Virus record (IMG/VR): IMGVR_UViG_3300010885_054390
Coordinates: 1-64,000 of that record
DNA length: 64,000 nt
Strand: one strand, 5' to 3'
DNA from: a virus
Position 1 is the stretch's first letter; the number at the start of each line of letters is the position of its first letter. Positions 8,901 through 17,099 of this stretch are shown one piece after another. Under the pieces are notes generated by a model that saw nothing but the letters and a program-made list of their open reading frames with translations, was not told the DNA's origin and searched no databases. The position numbers were made by a program, and so were the translations under genes.

Positions 8901-11117
8901 TTAAAGATTATCTGACATAACTTTTTGAGCGTTCTTAGCGTCTGCAATGGCCATTTCCTGTTGAGCCTTTGCAATCCTAATCTCGTTGTCTGCCTGTGCC
9001 TTTGCGCGGGCAATTTCAATAGAATTCTGTGCTTTCATGGCTTCAAACTGAATCCTCTGCTGGTCCAAGGAGGCTTGACCTTCGTTGCCGGATGCCTGCA
9101 TTTTTTCTTGTTCTGCCTGCATTCTGCGGCCTGTGTTCTCAACAAACTCACGCATAAGGTTAAGGATTTTAAGATACTGTTTAACCTCACTTTCCTTTGA
9201 GCGGTCCTTTGAGAGAAACTGAAGGTGGCCCGAGCAGTGGGGCATAAGGGCCGAAAAATACTGAAGCATCTGACGCTCGTCAACTTGTTGATTTTGTTCA
9301 AGCATTTGAAGGTTCTGGGCAACATCGGTGAAGTGGACGCGACAGTGTTCTCCATGTAGATCGTCAGGAGAAACTGGAATGGCCTTCCCATTCGACATAG
9401 CAGCATTTTCCAAAGTAGCCATTTTTGCGTCCAAAGTTGGGCGTAGTTTCTGAGCGTTGGGGGGCGGGACATATCGGTCGACATTCGAGTATCCAACTCG
9501 AGCGGCCACTCGGTCGCGCAAGAGATTTTGACGGCCAACTTCATCAAAGCCACCGGAGATCTGTAGAAACTCGTTAAAGGCCTGAAGACGCTGAGCAGGT
9601 GAGCCGTAGCCGACGGCGCGAACGGGCTCAACGTCTAGGAGTTCTGGCTTTAAGGCCTTGGTGTCTATCTTTCGCATCTTTAGGCGATTGTGGAATTCCT
9701 TCACATTCTCGTAGCCGCTCTCATATTCGCTATAGTTCTTATCAATCATCCGGCGGAAAACTTCCTTTAGAAATTTTTGCCAAGGAGTATAGAAAAGATT
9801 CATCGAGCTTGTAGTGAGAACGCTTTGATTCGCAACCGAGGCACGAATTTCTTCTGCCGTACGAGGTTTGCTTAGGCCGTCGCTAGTGCCTTCAATCTGG
9901 TAAGCGCCGCTAACATTCCCGCGCTGACGGCTGAGATCGTTAAGAATAGGCAGAGAAGCGTCGCCGATGTTTGTCATCCGTCCGTTAACAATCGAAACAT
10001 TTGGAGGGAGGATGGTGACAGGCCCTTGTTGGCTAAGAACAAAATTGTCGGCATCTGCGGGAGTTGCGGGCTGAAGTAGGAGAGTGGAATTTAAAAGCGC
10101 ACCGTCAATCATGGTGTTGCGGAATCGGTTGCTTACGGCAACGCTTGGGAAAATCTTGTGACCTAAGCCGCGAACGGAATGAAGAAGCCCATTCCCTACG
10201 CTAAAGGGGAAAAAGATAAAGGCTTCCGTGGCTTTTTTAAATCGCTTATTGCGTCTAAACAGAAACTCACCGGTGCCATCGCGAAGACCAATAAAGTGTG
10301 AATAGCTTCCATCGTTCTCCCGACAGTAGTAATGAACCACTGGAATCGTGGGGGAGCGAACGTAACTGTAGTGCAGCTCGTTGGTCTTAATTTCTTTTTG
10401 AAGTTGCTCCCAGTCATCGTGTTCGCGACCAACTTGTCCGGCGTTTGCGGAAGCCCGTTTAATCGCTTCCTTTACTTCCTTTACGTCCCAGCCGGCTTCC
10501 TTTGCGGCCTTCGGATCTTCAATGAAATCAAATAACTCGTGAGCAAGATAGCTGCGTTTAACCGCAACAAACTCAACCATATCTTCGTTTGTAGGGGTTT
10601 GGTCTGGGACTAAGAAGTCGCCAAGACCGCAGACGTTATACTTCCAGCTACTTTCGTTCTCAAAAAAAATTGCCCCCAAACCGTAGGCTACAAAGTTATG
10701 GGCCAGTAAATTGTACAAATAATGGAATCTGTCCCAACCAATAAAGGCGCGATGAAACTCTTCCGAGAGAATTTCCCCAATTTCTAAGTTAGCGGGATCG
10801 GCTCCGACATTTAAACGAATGTTGGCTAAGCGATCAACTCCGTTTACTAAGTCGACATACGCGGAAAGGGCTTTCTCTAGATCGGAGTAGGCCTCGCCAA
10901 AGTTCAGATTAGATCGGTAGCTTTGTCCTAAGGCCTTAAGTGTGGAGTTATTGTACGGAGGTTGTCCGTCAAACATCGACATAATACGAGCGCGATCCTG
11001 AGAGCGAATGTTATCCGCATCCCGAAGTTTGCGATACATTGTGTACGCGGAAAGATGATCTTTAATGCGAACGCGGGGTTGGCGTCCGGATTCGGTAATT
11101 GTTTCTAGGCCTTGCAC
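8901..11117 (-). CDS. Portal protein, podovirus size
   Basis: 738 aa, starting at GTG (11117), 3 bases after the TerL stop. Mixed alpha/beta N-terminal part; a long C-terminal helix rich in Gln, Lys, Ala and Glu (residues about 670-735, e.g. RIAKAQQEMAIADAK) resembles the portal barrel/crown tail. Size and position directly after TerL fit the large portal (head-to-tail connector) of podovirus-like phages, the dodecameric ring through which DNA is packaged. Identity comes mainly from synteny and length. An internal ATG at 11039 is a less likely start. Confidence 0.75.
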   Translation of the reverse strand: MQGLETITESGRQPRVRIKDHLSAYTMYRKLRDADNIRSQDRARIMSMFDGQPPYNNSTLKALGQSYRSNLNFGEAYSDLEKALSAYVDLVNGVDRLANIRLNVGADPANLEIGEILSEEFHRAFIGWDRFHYLYNLLAHNFVAYGLGAIFFENESSWKYNVCGLGDFLVPDQTPTNEDMVEFVAVKRSYLAHELFDFIEDPKAAKEAGWDVKEVKEAIKRASANAGQVGREHDDWEQLQKEIKTNELHYSYVRSPTIPVVHYYCRENDGSYSHFIGLRDGTGEFLFRRNKRFKKATEAFIFFPFSVGNGLLHSVRGLGHKIFPSVAVSNRFRNTMIDGALLNSTLLLQPATPADADNFVLSQQGPVTILPPNVSIVNGRMTNIGDASLPILNDLSRQRGNVSGAYQIEGTSDGLSKPRTAEEIRASVANQSVLTTSSMNLFYTPWQKFLKEVFRRMIDKNYSEYESGYENVKEFHNRLKMRKIDTKALKPELLDVEPVRAVGYGSPAQRLQAFNEFLQISGGFDEVGRQNLLRDRVAARVGYSNVDRYVPPPNAQKLRPTLDAKMATLENAAMSNGKAIPVSPDDLHGEHCRVHFTDVAQNLQMLEQNQQVDERQMLQYFSALMPHCSGHLQFLSKDRSKESEVKQYLKILNLMREFVENTGRRMQAEQEKMQASGNEGQASLDQQRIQFEAMKAQNSIEIARAKAQADNEIRIAKAQQEMAIADAKNAQKVMSDNL

Positions 11118-11120
11118 GAC

Positions 11121-12881
11121 TTAGAAAGTCTGGTTAAGAAGGTCGATGTTGTCAACATCTGAAGATGCTAACATCAAATTAGATGAATCAAGGGCTCCGG
11201 CATCCTTTTTACGTACAATTGACCTCCAACTGGCTCTTTGGGTTTGCAGGTAGGTTCCGGAAGGGAAAAAGCCGTGAATCTGACGGGCTACGTCTAGGCA
11301 TATAAAAGCTGCATCCGCCAAGTCGGGGCTTCTCCCGACCCTGCTCTTGTAGTCAACCTTCGGCTCCAAACGGATCTTTCCGCCGGCAATCGTTAAGTAC
11401 TTTCGGTTAGTCATTTCCGTGGCTAGCTGTGGGGTGACGCCCCCTAGTTGAAAGCTCCGGAGAGCCTCCAAGGCTACATACCAAAGCTCAGTGGCTCGAA
11501 GGTCAAACTTGTCCCGAGCCAGCATAGGAGAGACGGCGCTCATTGGTAGCTCGGTGGGCTTGCTACCGAATTGCACGCGTAAGATTTGGGAGGAGCCAAG
11601 GATCTCCGAAAGAATGTCGCAAAAGGGCTCTCCACCTCCTGTCGAGTCAACGCCTATGTTTTTTGGAAGAATGTTTTGCTTTCGGCAAATATCTAAGACT
11701 TGGCGGGCTAATTGAAAGTGACGGGGATCGGGACTTCTAACGTCTTCTACTAAGTGAATAAATTGATCAAAGACAAACATAGGTATCCCGGTGGCAATGT
11801 TCTTCCCTAAGAAGCCTACGCAGGCAATAGTTCTGTCGCCGCCACGACTGAACGATGGATCGATGCCCATAATCTTAACGACGTCCGTAAGTGACGGGCG
11901 ACCTTCTCCGTTAAACTTTCGGATGTCTGCCTCGGAAAATACGCAGTCGTCTACTCCGGCAGGAGCAGGGAAGCTGCGAATGAAGCGCCAAAACTGTAGG
12001 GAGTTTTCGCCTTCGTAGGCCTTTGCCTCTTGAATTTTCTTAGTCGTTAGTAAGTACGGCCAGCGATCATCGCTAGTTAGGTTTGGCGATTTCATTCCGT
12101 CGAAGTGAAGACATAACCCCAACTTAGAGGGCCACTCCCCATCTTCTACAGTTACGGAACTCCAACCCGCCTTCGGCTGAGAAAACTGCCCGAAGGGGTC
12201 ATACATAGATTTAAAGTTTCCCAAGCCTACAAATTGAAACTCTGGATTTGAGTCCAAGTTATATAAGGCTTCTACGACAGACGAAGAGATGTCCGTCATT
12301 TCGTCGACAATCAAATACACTCGTTTCTGCTTTAGACCGATAAGCTTTGAGGAGGCTTCTTTTTCTTTCTCTGGGCTAGAGGGAATCAAAACAATTGCGG
12401 AACGATCTGAGCTCTCCCCTTCGTCTAGGCGCAAAATGCCCAAGGAATCTACCAGCTTTCCGGGGAGGCCCGGGACGGCCAAGTAAAGCTCCCGAATCGC
12501 GCCCCAAATTCGCATACGTGCTTCTTTGAGACTGGTTGAGGTCACAAGCACTAGTGTTTCCGAGGGTGAGGCCAGCCAATTGACCAAAGCCCAAACTGCC
12601 ATCGTTTGCGACTTCCCAGAGCTCTTTGGGCCGCTTACGGCTAGGTACTGATTGTCGCACGCTGCTTGAAGCATTTGCTCTGCCCAAGGGTGGAATTCAA
12701 AGCCGCTTTTTGTTTTTCCCTTCGCGGTATGAAGGGGCCAGAGACATTCAATAATCCTGCGGAGATGGCCATACTTCCCAAGGCCCCCATCCTGTTCGGA
12801 TAGTCCTTGCCGGAAGCAAACTAATTCGATGTCGAGGTCGCTTATCTCAGCGGGCCATACTTTCCCGTAACGTTCACGCAT
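11121..12881 (-). CDS. terL: Terminase large subunit
   Basis: 586 aa from the ATG at 12881. Walker A GPKSSGKS lies near residue 80 and Walker B LIVDEM near residue 188 (ATPase motor). The C-terminal RNase H-like nuclease shows acidic residues in MGIDPSFSRGGD (about 337), GVDSTGGGEP (about 410) and SPDLADAA (about 517). It packages DNA into the procapsid and cuts concatemers. It opens the leftward head operon, with a promoter-like pair directly upstream and almost no leader. The frame extends upstream of 12881, but that extension overlaps the divergent RuvC-like gene and reads as non-conserved hydrophobic sequence, so the ATG at 12881 is preferred. Confidence 0.92.
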   Translation of the reverse strand: MRERYGKVWPAEISDLDIELVCFRQGLSEQDGGLGKYGHLRRIIECLWPLHTAKGKTKSGFEFHPWAEQMLQAACDNQYLAVSGPKSSGKSQTMAVWALVNWLASPSETLVLVTSTSLKEARMRIWGAIRELYLAVPGLPGKLVDSLGILRLDEGESSDRSAIVLIPSSPEKEKEASSKLIGLKQKRVYLIVDEMTDISSSVVEALYNLDSNPEFQFVGLGNFKSMYDPFGQFSQPKAGWSSVTVEDGEWPSKLGLCLHFDGMKSPNLTSDDRWPYLLTTKKIQEAKAYEGENSLQFWRFIRSFPAPAGVDDCVFSEADIRKFNGEGRPSLTDVVKIMGIDPSFSRGGDRTIACVGFLGKNIATGIPMFVFDQFIHLVEDVRSPDPRHFQLARQVLDICRKQNILPKNIGVDSTGGGEPFCDILSEILGSSQILRVQFGSKPTELPMSAVSPMLARDKFDLRATELWYVALEALRSFQLGGVTPQLATEMTNRKYLTIAGGKIRLEPKVDYKSRVGRSPDLADAAFICLDVARQIHGFFPSGTYLQTQRASWRSIVRKKDAGALDSSNLMLASSDVDNIDLLNQTF

Positions 12882-12888
12882 TAAAATT

Positions 12889-12916
12889 AGTATCTCAATA
12901 AAATTTGATTTGACAA
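12889..12916 (-). promoter_or_regulatory. Promoter of the head operon, near-leaderless
   Basis: On the minus strand TTGTCA (12916-12911), a 16-bp spacer and GATACT (12894-12889), only 7 bases before the terL ATG at 12881, with no ribosome site. The -35 overlaps a plus-strand TTGACA (12910-12915) facing the replication module, so this 75-bp gap is a compact divergent control region. Confidence 0.5.
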
Positions 12917-12956
12917 CAAAAAGAAAAACTAGAGAGTACGCAAAGTAAAAAAATGA

Positions 12957-13457
12957 ATGAGAATAGAAAACGCAAAAATAGTAGGAATCGATCCGGGGAA
13001 AAGCGGCGGAATAGCGTACGTAAATGCAAACGACGTGATAGTAGCAGAGCCGTTCGGGAAGACGGAAGGGGACATACTGAATCAGCTTCGGGCTGTGATT
13101 GCGCCAAAAACAAAAGTGTATCTGGAACAAGTGGGAGGGTACGCGGGAAGAAGCCTGCCGGGGAGTGCGATGTTCAACTTTGGAAGAAACTATGGGTTTA
13201 TAATTGGTGTGTTAATGGAGAGGGAAGCCCGAGTTTCTCTTGTGACGCCGCAACGATGGCAAAAAACTCTTGGCGCGGGGACGAGGGGGGAAAGAACAAG
13301 GGACAAATGGAAACTGCATTTGAAGGGACTCGCTCAACTTTCATTTCCCGGTTTGTCAACTATATCTCTGGCAACAAGTGACGCTTTATTAATATTAAAA
13401 TACGCAATGATTCAAGAATCCATATCTCACCATGCCGTTGTTCAACTACCAGCTTGA
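12957..13457 (+). CDS. RuvC-like Holliday junction nuclease
   Basis: 166 aa with an RNase H-like fold signature: VGIDPGKSGGIAYV (residues 9-22, first catalytic Asp), VYLEQVGG (about 54-61, catalytic Glu) and a C-terminal SDALLILKYA segment with the last Asp. Expected to cut branched DNA during replication, recombination or packaging. First gene of the rightward replication module, divergent from terL, overlapping the helicase start by 26 bases. No strong ribosome site at the ATG. Confidence 0.8.
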   Translation: MRIENAKIVGIDPGKSGGIAYVNANDVIVAEPFGKTEGDILNQLRAVIAPKTKVYLEQVGGYAGRSLPGSAMFNFGRNYGFIIGVLMEREARVSLVTPQRWQKTLGAGTRGERTRDKWKLHLKGLAQLSFPGLSTISLATSDALLILKYAMIQESISHHAVVQLPA

Positions 13458-14664
13458 TAGCGCAAATAAAATCCTCTCGGCGATTAAAAACGGGGAAAAA
13501 TTTGTCCTCGATGCGTCGGACACGGGTAGCGGGAAAACGCCGAAGACCTGCCACATTCTTAAAGAGCTGGACCTACCGTTTGCCATCGTTTGCCCGAAGA
13601 TGGTCATACCTACATGGAAAAGATGGTGTGCGGAGTTTGGCATTGAGCCTCAGTTCATTCTTAATTACGAGAAGCTTAAAACGGGGAAGACGCCATACGG
13701 AAAGTTTGAAGACGGTGTTTGGAAGTGGGATGTCGAGTCGAACACTTTTTTTGTCTTTGACGAAGCCCATAAATGCAAAGGAAGAGAGTCTCAAAACGGA
13801 AAGGTATTATCCGCGTCTAAACCCTATCGGGGTATCTTGCTTTCAGCGACGGTTGCGGACAATCCTCTCGACTTGTTCCATACGGGATACGTTTTGGGGC
13901 TACACGAAAAATCAAATTATTGGTCATGGGCGCACGCCCACGGGGTACGACCAGTTAACTTTAACGTTGGGAGGAGGGTCCGGAGACAAATGGTTTGGTG
14001 GGGAAAGACGGAAGATCTGGCTAAAATAAGGGCAAGTATTTTCCCGAAGAAGGGCGACAAGGTAAGAGTAAGTGAAGTGCCAGATTTTCCACAAAATAAC
14101 GTTTTTGCCGACCCAATTGACTACAACAGTCCGGAGCTTCAAAAGAAAGTCGCCCACCTCAATGATCCAGACTTTCACGACATCACGGAGGTACGAAAAC
14201 AAATTGAATTGCTCCGCGTGCCGACTATTGCCGAAATCGCTAAGGACAGGGAGGCAGAGGGAAAGTCGGTTGTTATTTTTGCCAATTATCACGAGTCTAT
14301 TGACGCTTTGTGCAAAGCTCTCCGATGCGATAACCTTGATGGCCGCGTCTCGGACAAGAAAAGACAAGAGGTCATTGCGAACTTTCAAAGCAACAAAAAG
14401 ACGATCTTGGTGTGTCAAATTCAACTCGGGATTGGAATTGATCTTCACGACCTTCATGGGAGGCCTCGGGTTAGCTTACTTTGCCCGACTTTCTCCGCAG
14501 TTGATCTTAAGCAAGCTATTGGTCGTATTTGGCGTTCCGGCGCGAAGTCGCCGTCGTTTCAGTACATTCTTTTTTGTGCGAACAGCTACGAAGACGAGGT
14601 ATGTAAAAAACTTCAAAAGAAACTCAAACAAATCGAAACACTAACAGATGGAGACCTACAATGA
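13432..14664 (+). CDS. SNF2-type SF2 DNA helicase
   Basis: 410 aa. Motif I TGSGKT (about residues 31-36), motif II DEAH (110-113), motif III LLSAT, and motif VI QAIGRIWRSG (about 361-370) define a complete superfamily 2 helicase/translocase of the compact phage SNF2-like class. It probably remodels DNA or replication forks by ATP hydrolysis. It overlaps the RuvC-like gene upstream and ends in an ATGA overlap with the nuclease gene. Confidence 0.87.
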   Translation: MPLFNYQLDSANKILSAIKNGEKFVLDASDTGSGKTPKTCHILKELDLPFAIVCPKMVIPTWKRWCAEFGIEPQFILNYEKLKTGKTPYGKFEDGVWKWDVESNTFFVFDEAHKCKGRESQNGKVLSASKPYRGILLSATVADNPLDLFHTGYVLGLHEKSNYWSWAHAHGVRPVNFNVGRRVRRQMVWWGKTEDLAKIRASIFPKKGDKVRVSEVPDFPQNNVFADPIDYNSPELQKKVAHLNDPDFHDITEVRKQIELLRVPTIAEIAKDREAEGKSVVIFANYHESIDALCKALRCDNLDGRVSDKKRQEVIANFQSNKKTILVCQIQLGIGIDLHDLHGRPRVSLLCPTFSAVDLKQAIGRIWRSGAKSPSFQYILFCANSYEDEVCKKLQKKLKQIETLTDGDLQ

Positions 14665-15767
14665 AAAAACACGCTGAATTTGCACCTTCTTCCCTATCTA
14701 TGTTTGAAAAGTGTGCTCGCTACATTCCCGAGGCAGGGGATGACAAAATCTGGGCAAAGGAAGGTACGGCCATGCACCACGCAATGGAAACAGGAGATCT
14801 TACGGGCTTAGACGGGGAGCAAAGGGTATGTGTAGAAAAGTGCTGGGAAGTCTTTGAGGAAGAAACCAAAGACGCCACCGAAATCCATAAGGAGCTTACT
14901 TTGGAAATAGCTGGTAATACGACCTTTGGAACTGCCGATTTGATTGCCCTATGGCCAAAGAAAGCTTTCATCGGGGACGCGAAGTTCGGAAGAGTTGCCG
15001 TTACCGACGCAAAGATAAACCTGCAAGGTTGGGCCTACGCCATTGGGTTGTTTGAAAAGTACCCACACATAGATGACATCACTGTAATGTTTGTGCAGCC
15101 AAGATTAACAATGGTAACAAGCCATTCGTTTAACCGTCAAAAAGACTTTGAAAGAATTAAAGGGCGGGTGGATTCAATAATTGAGAAGGCAACCCTCGCA
15201 AGGAAAAGTAAGAAAAAAGATTACTACTCTCCGAACGAAATTTCTTGCCTATACTGCGGGAATCGGGCATCGTGTCCCGCTGTGGCAAAACTAGCTGTAC
15301 CAGTTGCGAGGGCGAACGACACAACTTTGGCGAAAAATTTACCAAAGTTAATCGATCCAAAAAAACTAACAACACCAACCCTACGTTCTAACGCAGAGGT
15401 TACTCGTAGGATCTTGGAGAAGTGGTGTGACGCAGTTAAGCAGTGGTGCGATTCTGTGAAAGAACATAACGTTAGTGCTGTGGTAAACGGAGAAGATGTT
15501 CCGGGCTACTCGATTCGTTATCGAAAGAATCCGAGAAAGATTTTAAGCATCGACGCAGCTTTCGAGGCTGTGAAGGACAGAATGAGCCGACCGGAATTCG
15601 AGGCTCTCTGCTCGGTGAGTATTTCCGCGTTGGTAGAATCAATATCGTCCAAGTTGGACGGAACTGTTAGCGCTGGGAAACTGCGAGATCAACTCGTAGG
15701 TCAACTAGAAGAAGTAAATGCAATAAGCGAAGAAATAAGTACACCATACTTAGGTCCAAATAAATAA
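14661..15767 (+). CDS. DUF2800-type PD-(D/E)XK nuclease with Cys cluster
   Basis: 368 aa. The N-terminal SSLSMFEKCARY resembles RecB/Cas4-family openings. Conserved nuclease elements are GTADLIA (about residues 93-99) and GDAKFG (about 107-112). CLYCGNRASC (about 199-208) is the iron-sulphur-type Cys motif of the family. Phage DUF2800 proteins sit in replication modules with polymerase and SSB genes, as here, and are predicted 5'-3' exonucleases for recombination. The start overlaps the helicase stop (ATGA). Confidence 0.78.
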   Translation: MKKHAEFAPSSLSMFEKCARYIPEAGDDKIWAKEGTAMHHAMETGDLTGLDGEQRVCVEKCWEVFEEETKDATEIHKELTLEIAGNTTFGTADLIALWPKKAFIGDAKFGRVAVTDAKINLQGWAYAIGLFEKYPHIDDITVMFVQPRLTMVTSHSFNRQKDFERIKGRVDSIIEKATLARKSKKKDYYSPNEISCLYCGNRASCPAVAKLAVPVARANDTTLAKNLPKLIDPKKLTTPTLRSNAEVTRRILEKWCDAVKQWCDSVKEHNVSAVVNGEDVPGYSIRYRKNPRKILSIDAAFEAVKDRMSRPEFEALCSVSISALVESISSKLDGTVSAGKLRDQLVGQLEEVNAISEEISTPYLGPNK

Positions 15768-15792
15768 ACTAATAAATAAATAAGGAGTATAT

Positions 15793-16548
15793 ATGAAAAC
15801 ATCATTAAAATCAGAAAAGGATACGAAAAAAGAATTGGCTGTAACGGAAGGCGCTCAGTTGGCGACCGCTCCCGCAGGCTTTGAGGAGGCTGGCGAGATT
15901 CTCGCTTCCGACCTTAACACGCCTCGCTTGCAGCTTATCAACAAAATGAGCACCTTGAGCGATACCTTTGCTCCCGGCTCATGGGTCTTTGATAAGGAGA
16001 TCGTTCTTGCGGATGGCAAGACACCCTTCGAGGCGACCGTATTGGCCATTCGTAAGAGCTACATTGAGCTCTTGGAATACGGCACCGAGCAACAGCCAAA
16101 GAGAGTGACTAAGCTCAGCGAAGTCGCGGCTCTTGGTCAGATTGCCTACGGAAAGACGCAAGCGGATGCCATTCGTAAAGAGAATCAGATTCCCTTCACG
16201 GAAATGGCAGATTGCTTGGTTCTTATCCCAGCTCCGGAAAAAATCAGCGAAGTGAACGCTTTGCGTTTTTCCGAGGAGTATAACGGCAAGCGTTATGGAT
16301 TGGCGATGTGGACACTTCGTGGTTCCGCATACAAATCCGCAAAGCAAATCTTCACCAGTATGCGTTCCGTTCTGCGGAATGGCTTAGAGGCTGGCAAATG
16401 GGAGTGTGTTTCGAAGTATGTTTCGAAGGACACTAAACAGAGCTGGTACGAGCCAAGCATGAGGCTTTTGGGTCTCCACGACGCGAAGTTCACGGAGTGG
16501 GCCAAGAAGATCAAAGAAGGCATTGCGACGACACCCTCGGCAGAGTAA
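15793..16548 (+). CDS. Probable ssDNA-binding protein of the replication module
   Basis: 251 aa, preceded by a clean AAGGAG site. Key segments are DLNTPRLQLINKMSTLSD (about residues 40-57) and MWTLRGSAYKSAKQI (about 174-188). No catalytic motif is visible. In many phages a DUF2815-like or analogous ssDNA-binding protein follows the DUF2800 nuclease and precedes DNA polymerase A, and this gene has that position. The functional call is therefore inference from context. Codon use is rich in GC-ending codons, suggesting strong expression, which would suit an SSB. Confidence 0.5.
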   Translation: MKTSLKSEKDTKKELAVTEGAQLATAPAGFEEAGEILASDLNTPRLQLINKMSTLSDTFAPGSWVFDKEIVLADGKTPFEATVLAIRKSYIELLEYGTEQQPKRVTKLSEVAALGQIAYGKTQADAIRKENQIPFTEMADCLVLIPAPEKISEVNALRFSEEYNGKRYGLAMWTLRGSAYKSAKQIFTSMRSVLRNGLEAGKWECVSKYVSKDTKQSWYEPSMRLLGLHDAKFTEWAKKIKEGIATTPSAE

Positions 16549-16554
16549 CTAGTC

Positions 16555-16857
16555 GTGGCAGAAACCTACCCCAGCCCGGAGGAAGTAGCTTGCGTTGCGA
16601 GCGAAACCATTCTTGCTTTGATGACTCGAGGAGGCACAGCTTCTTCGGGCTCAGACAAGTCCGGGCCGGGGGATTGGTTTTGGCGAGATAACTTTCGGTA
16701 TAATACTGACAGAATTATTTCTCACTTGTCGGCAGCTACCCAAATGATTGACGGCAATAAGAATATGGATGCAGAGGGACCCGAGGGACATCTAGCTAGA
16801 GCCTTATGTAGAGCAGCTTTCGTTTTTATTAAATTCAAGAAAGGAAAAATTAAATGA
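16555..16857 (+). CDS. Small helical protein, DUF5664-like
   Basis: 100 aa from a GTG start (16555). The segment RIISHLSAATQMIDGNK...GHLARALCRAAF recalls the HL...D..G..HL..A pattern of DUF5664, phage proteins annotated as possible dATP/dGTP diphosphohydrolases. Key metal ligands cannot be confirmed, so this is tentative. It overlaps the next gene by ATGA. A later ATG at 16621 is possible but would delete the first 22 residues. Confidence 0.5.
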   Translation: MAETYPSPEEVACVASETILALMTRGGTASSGSDKSGPGDWFWRDNFRYNTDRIISHLSAATQMIDGNKNMDAEGPEGHLARALCRAAFVFIKFKKGKIK

Positions 16858-17099
16858 GTGCTACTGTAGAAATTAAATTCTTAGAAAAAACTGATGAACC
16901 CGGAAATGTAAAAATTGAGGTCTATACCTCTAAGTTTGAGCCCAGTCAGGCAGAACTTACAATGGCCAGAGCCTTTCATACTTCGGTTGTCGACTGCATA
17001 GATGATGTGGTTAAACGGACAAACGAACAAAAATCTACAACCCAAGACACTGAGGTTAAAAAAGATGCTCCCAGAATCATTACGCCCGACAGCTATTGA
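16854..17099 (+). CDS. Hypothetical protein, 81 aa
   Basis: Begins MSATVEIKFLEKTDEPGN and is acidic overall, with a predicted beta N-terminus and helical middle. No family was recognised. The start overlaps the previous stop (ATGA) and its last 35 bases overlap the DNA polymerase start, so translation is probably coupled through the module. Confidence 0.65.
   Translation: MSATVEIKFLEKTDEPGNVKIEVYTSKFEPSQAELTMARAFHTSVVDCIDDVVKRTNEQKSTTQDTEVKKDAPRIITPDSY

Noticed and set aside
12882-13130. Upstream extension of TerL
   Set aside because: The extension is hydrophobic nonsense-like sequence antisense to the RuvC-like gene, and a promoter lies just before the ATG at 12881.
12953-13381. 142-aa plus-strand frame with a strongly basic protein
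   Set aside because: It overlaps the RuvC-like gene in another frame; the latter has clear catalytic motifs and the basic composition is an artefact of frame.
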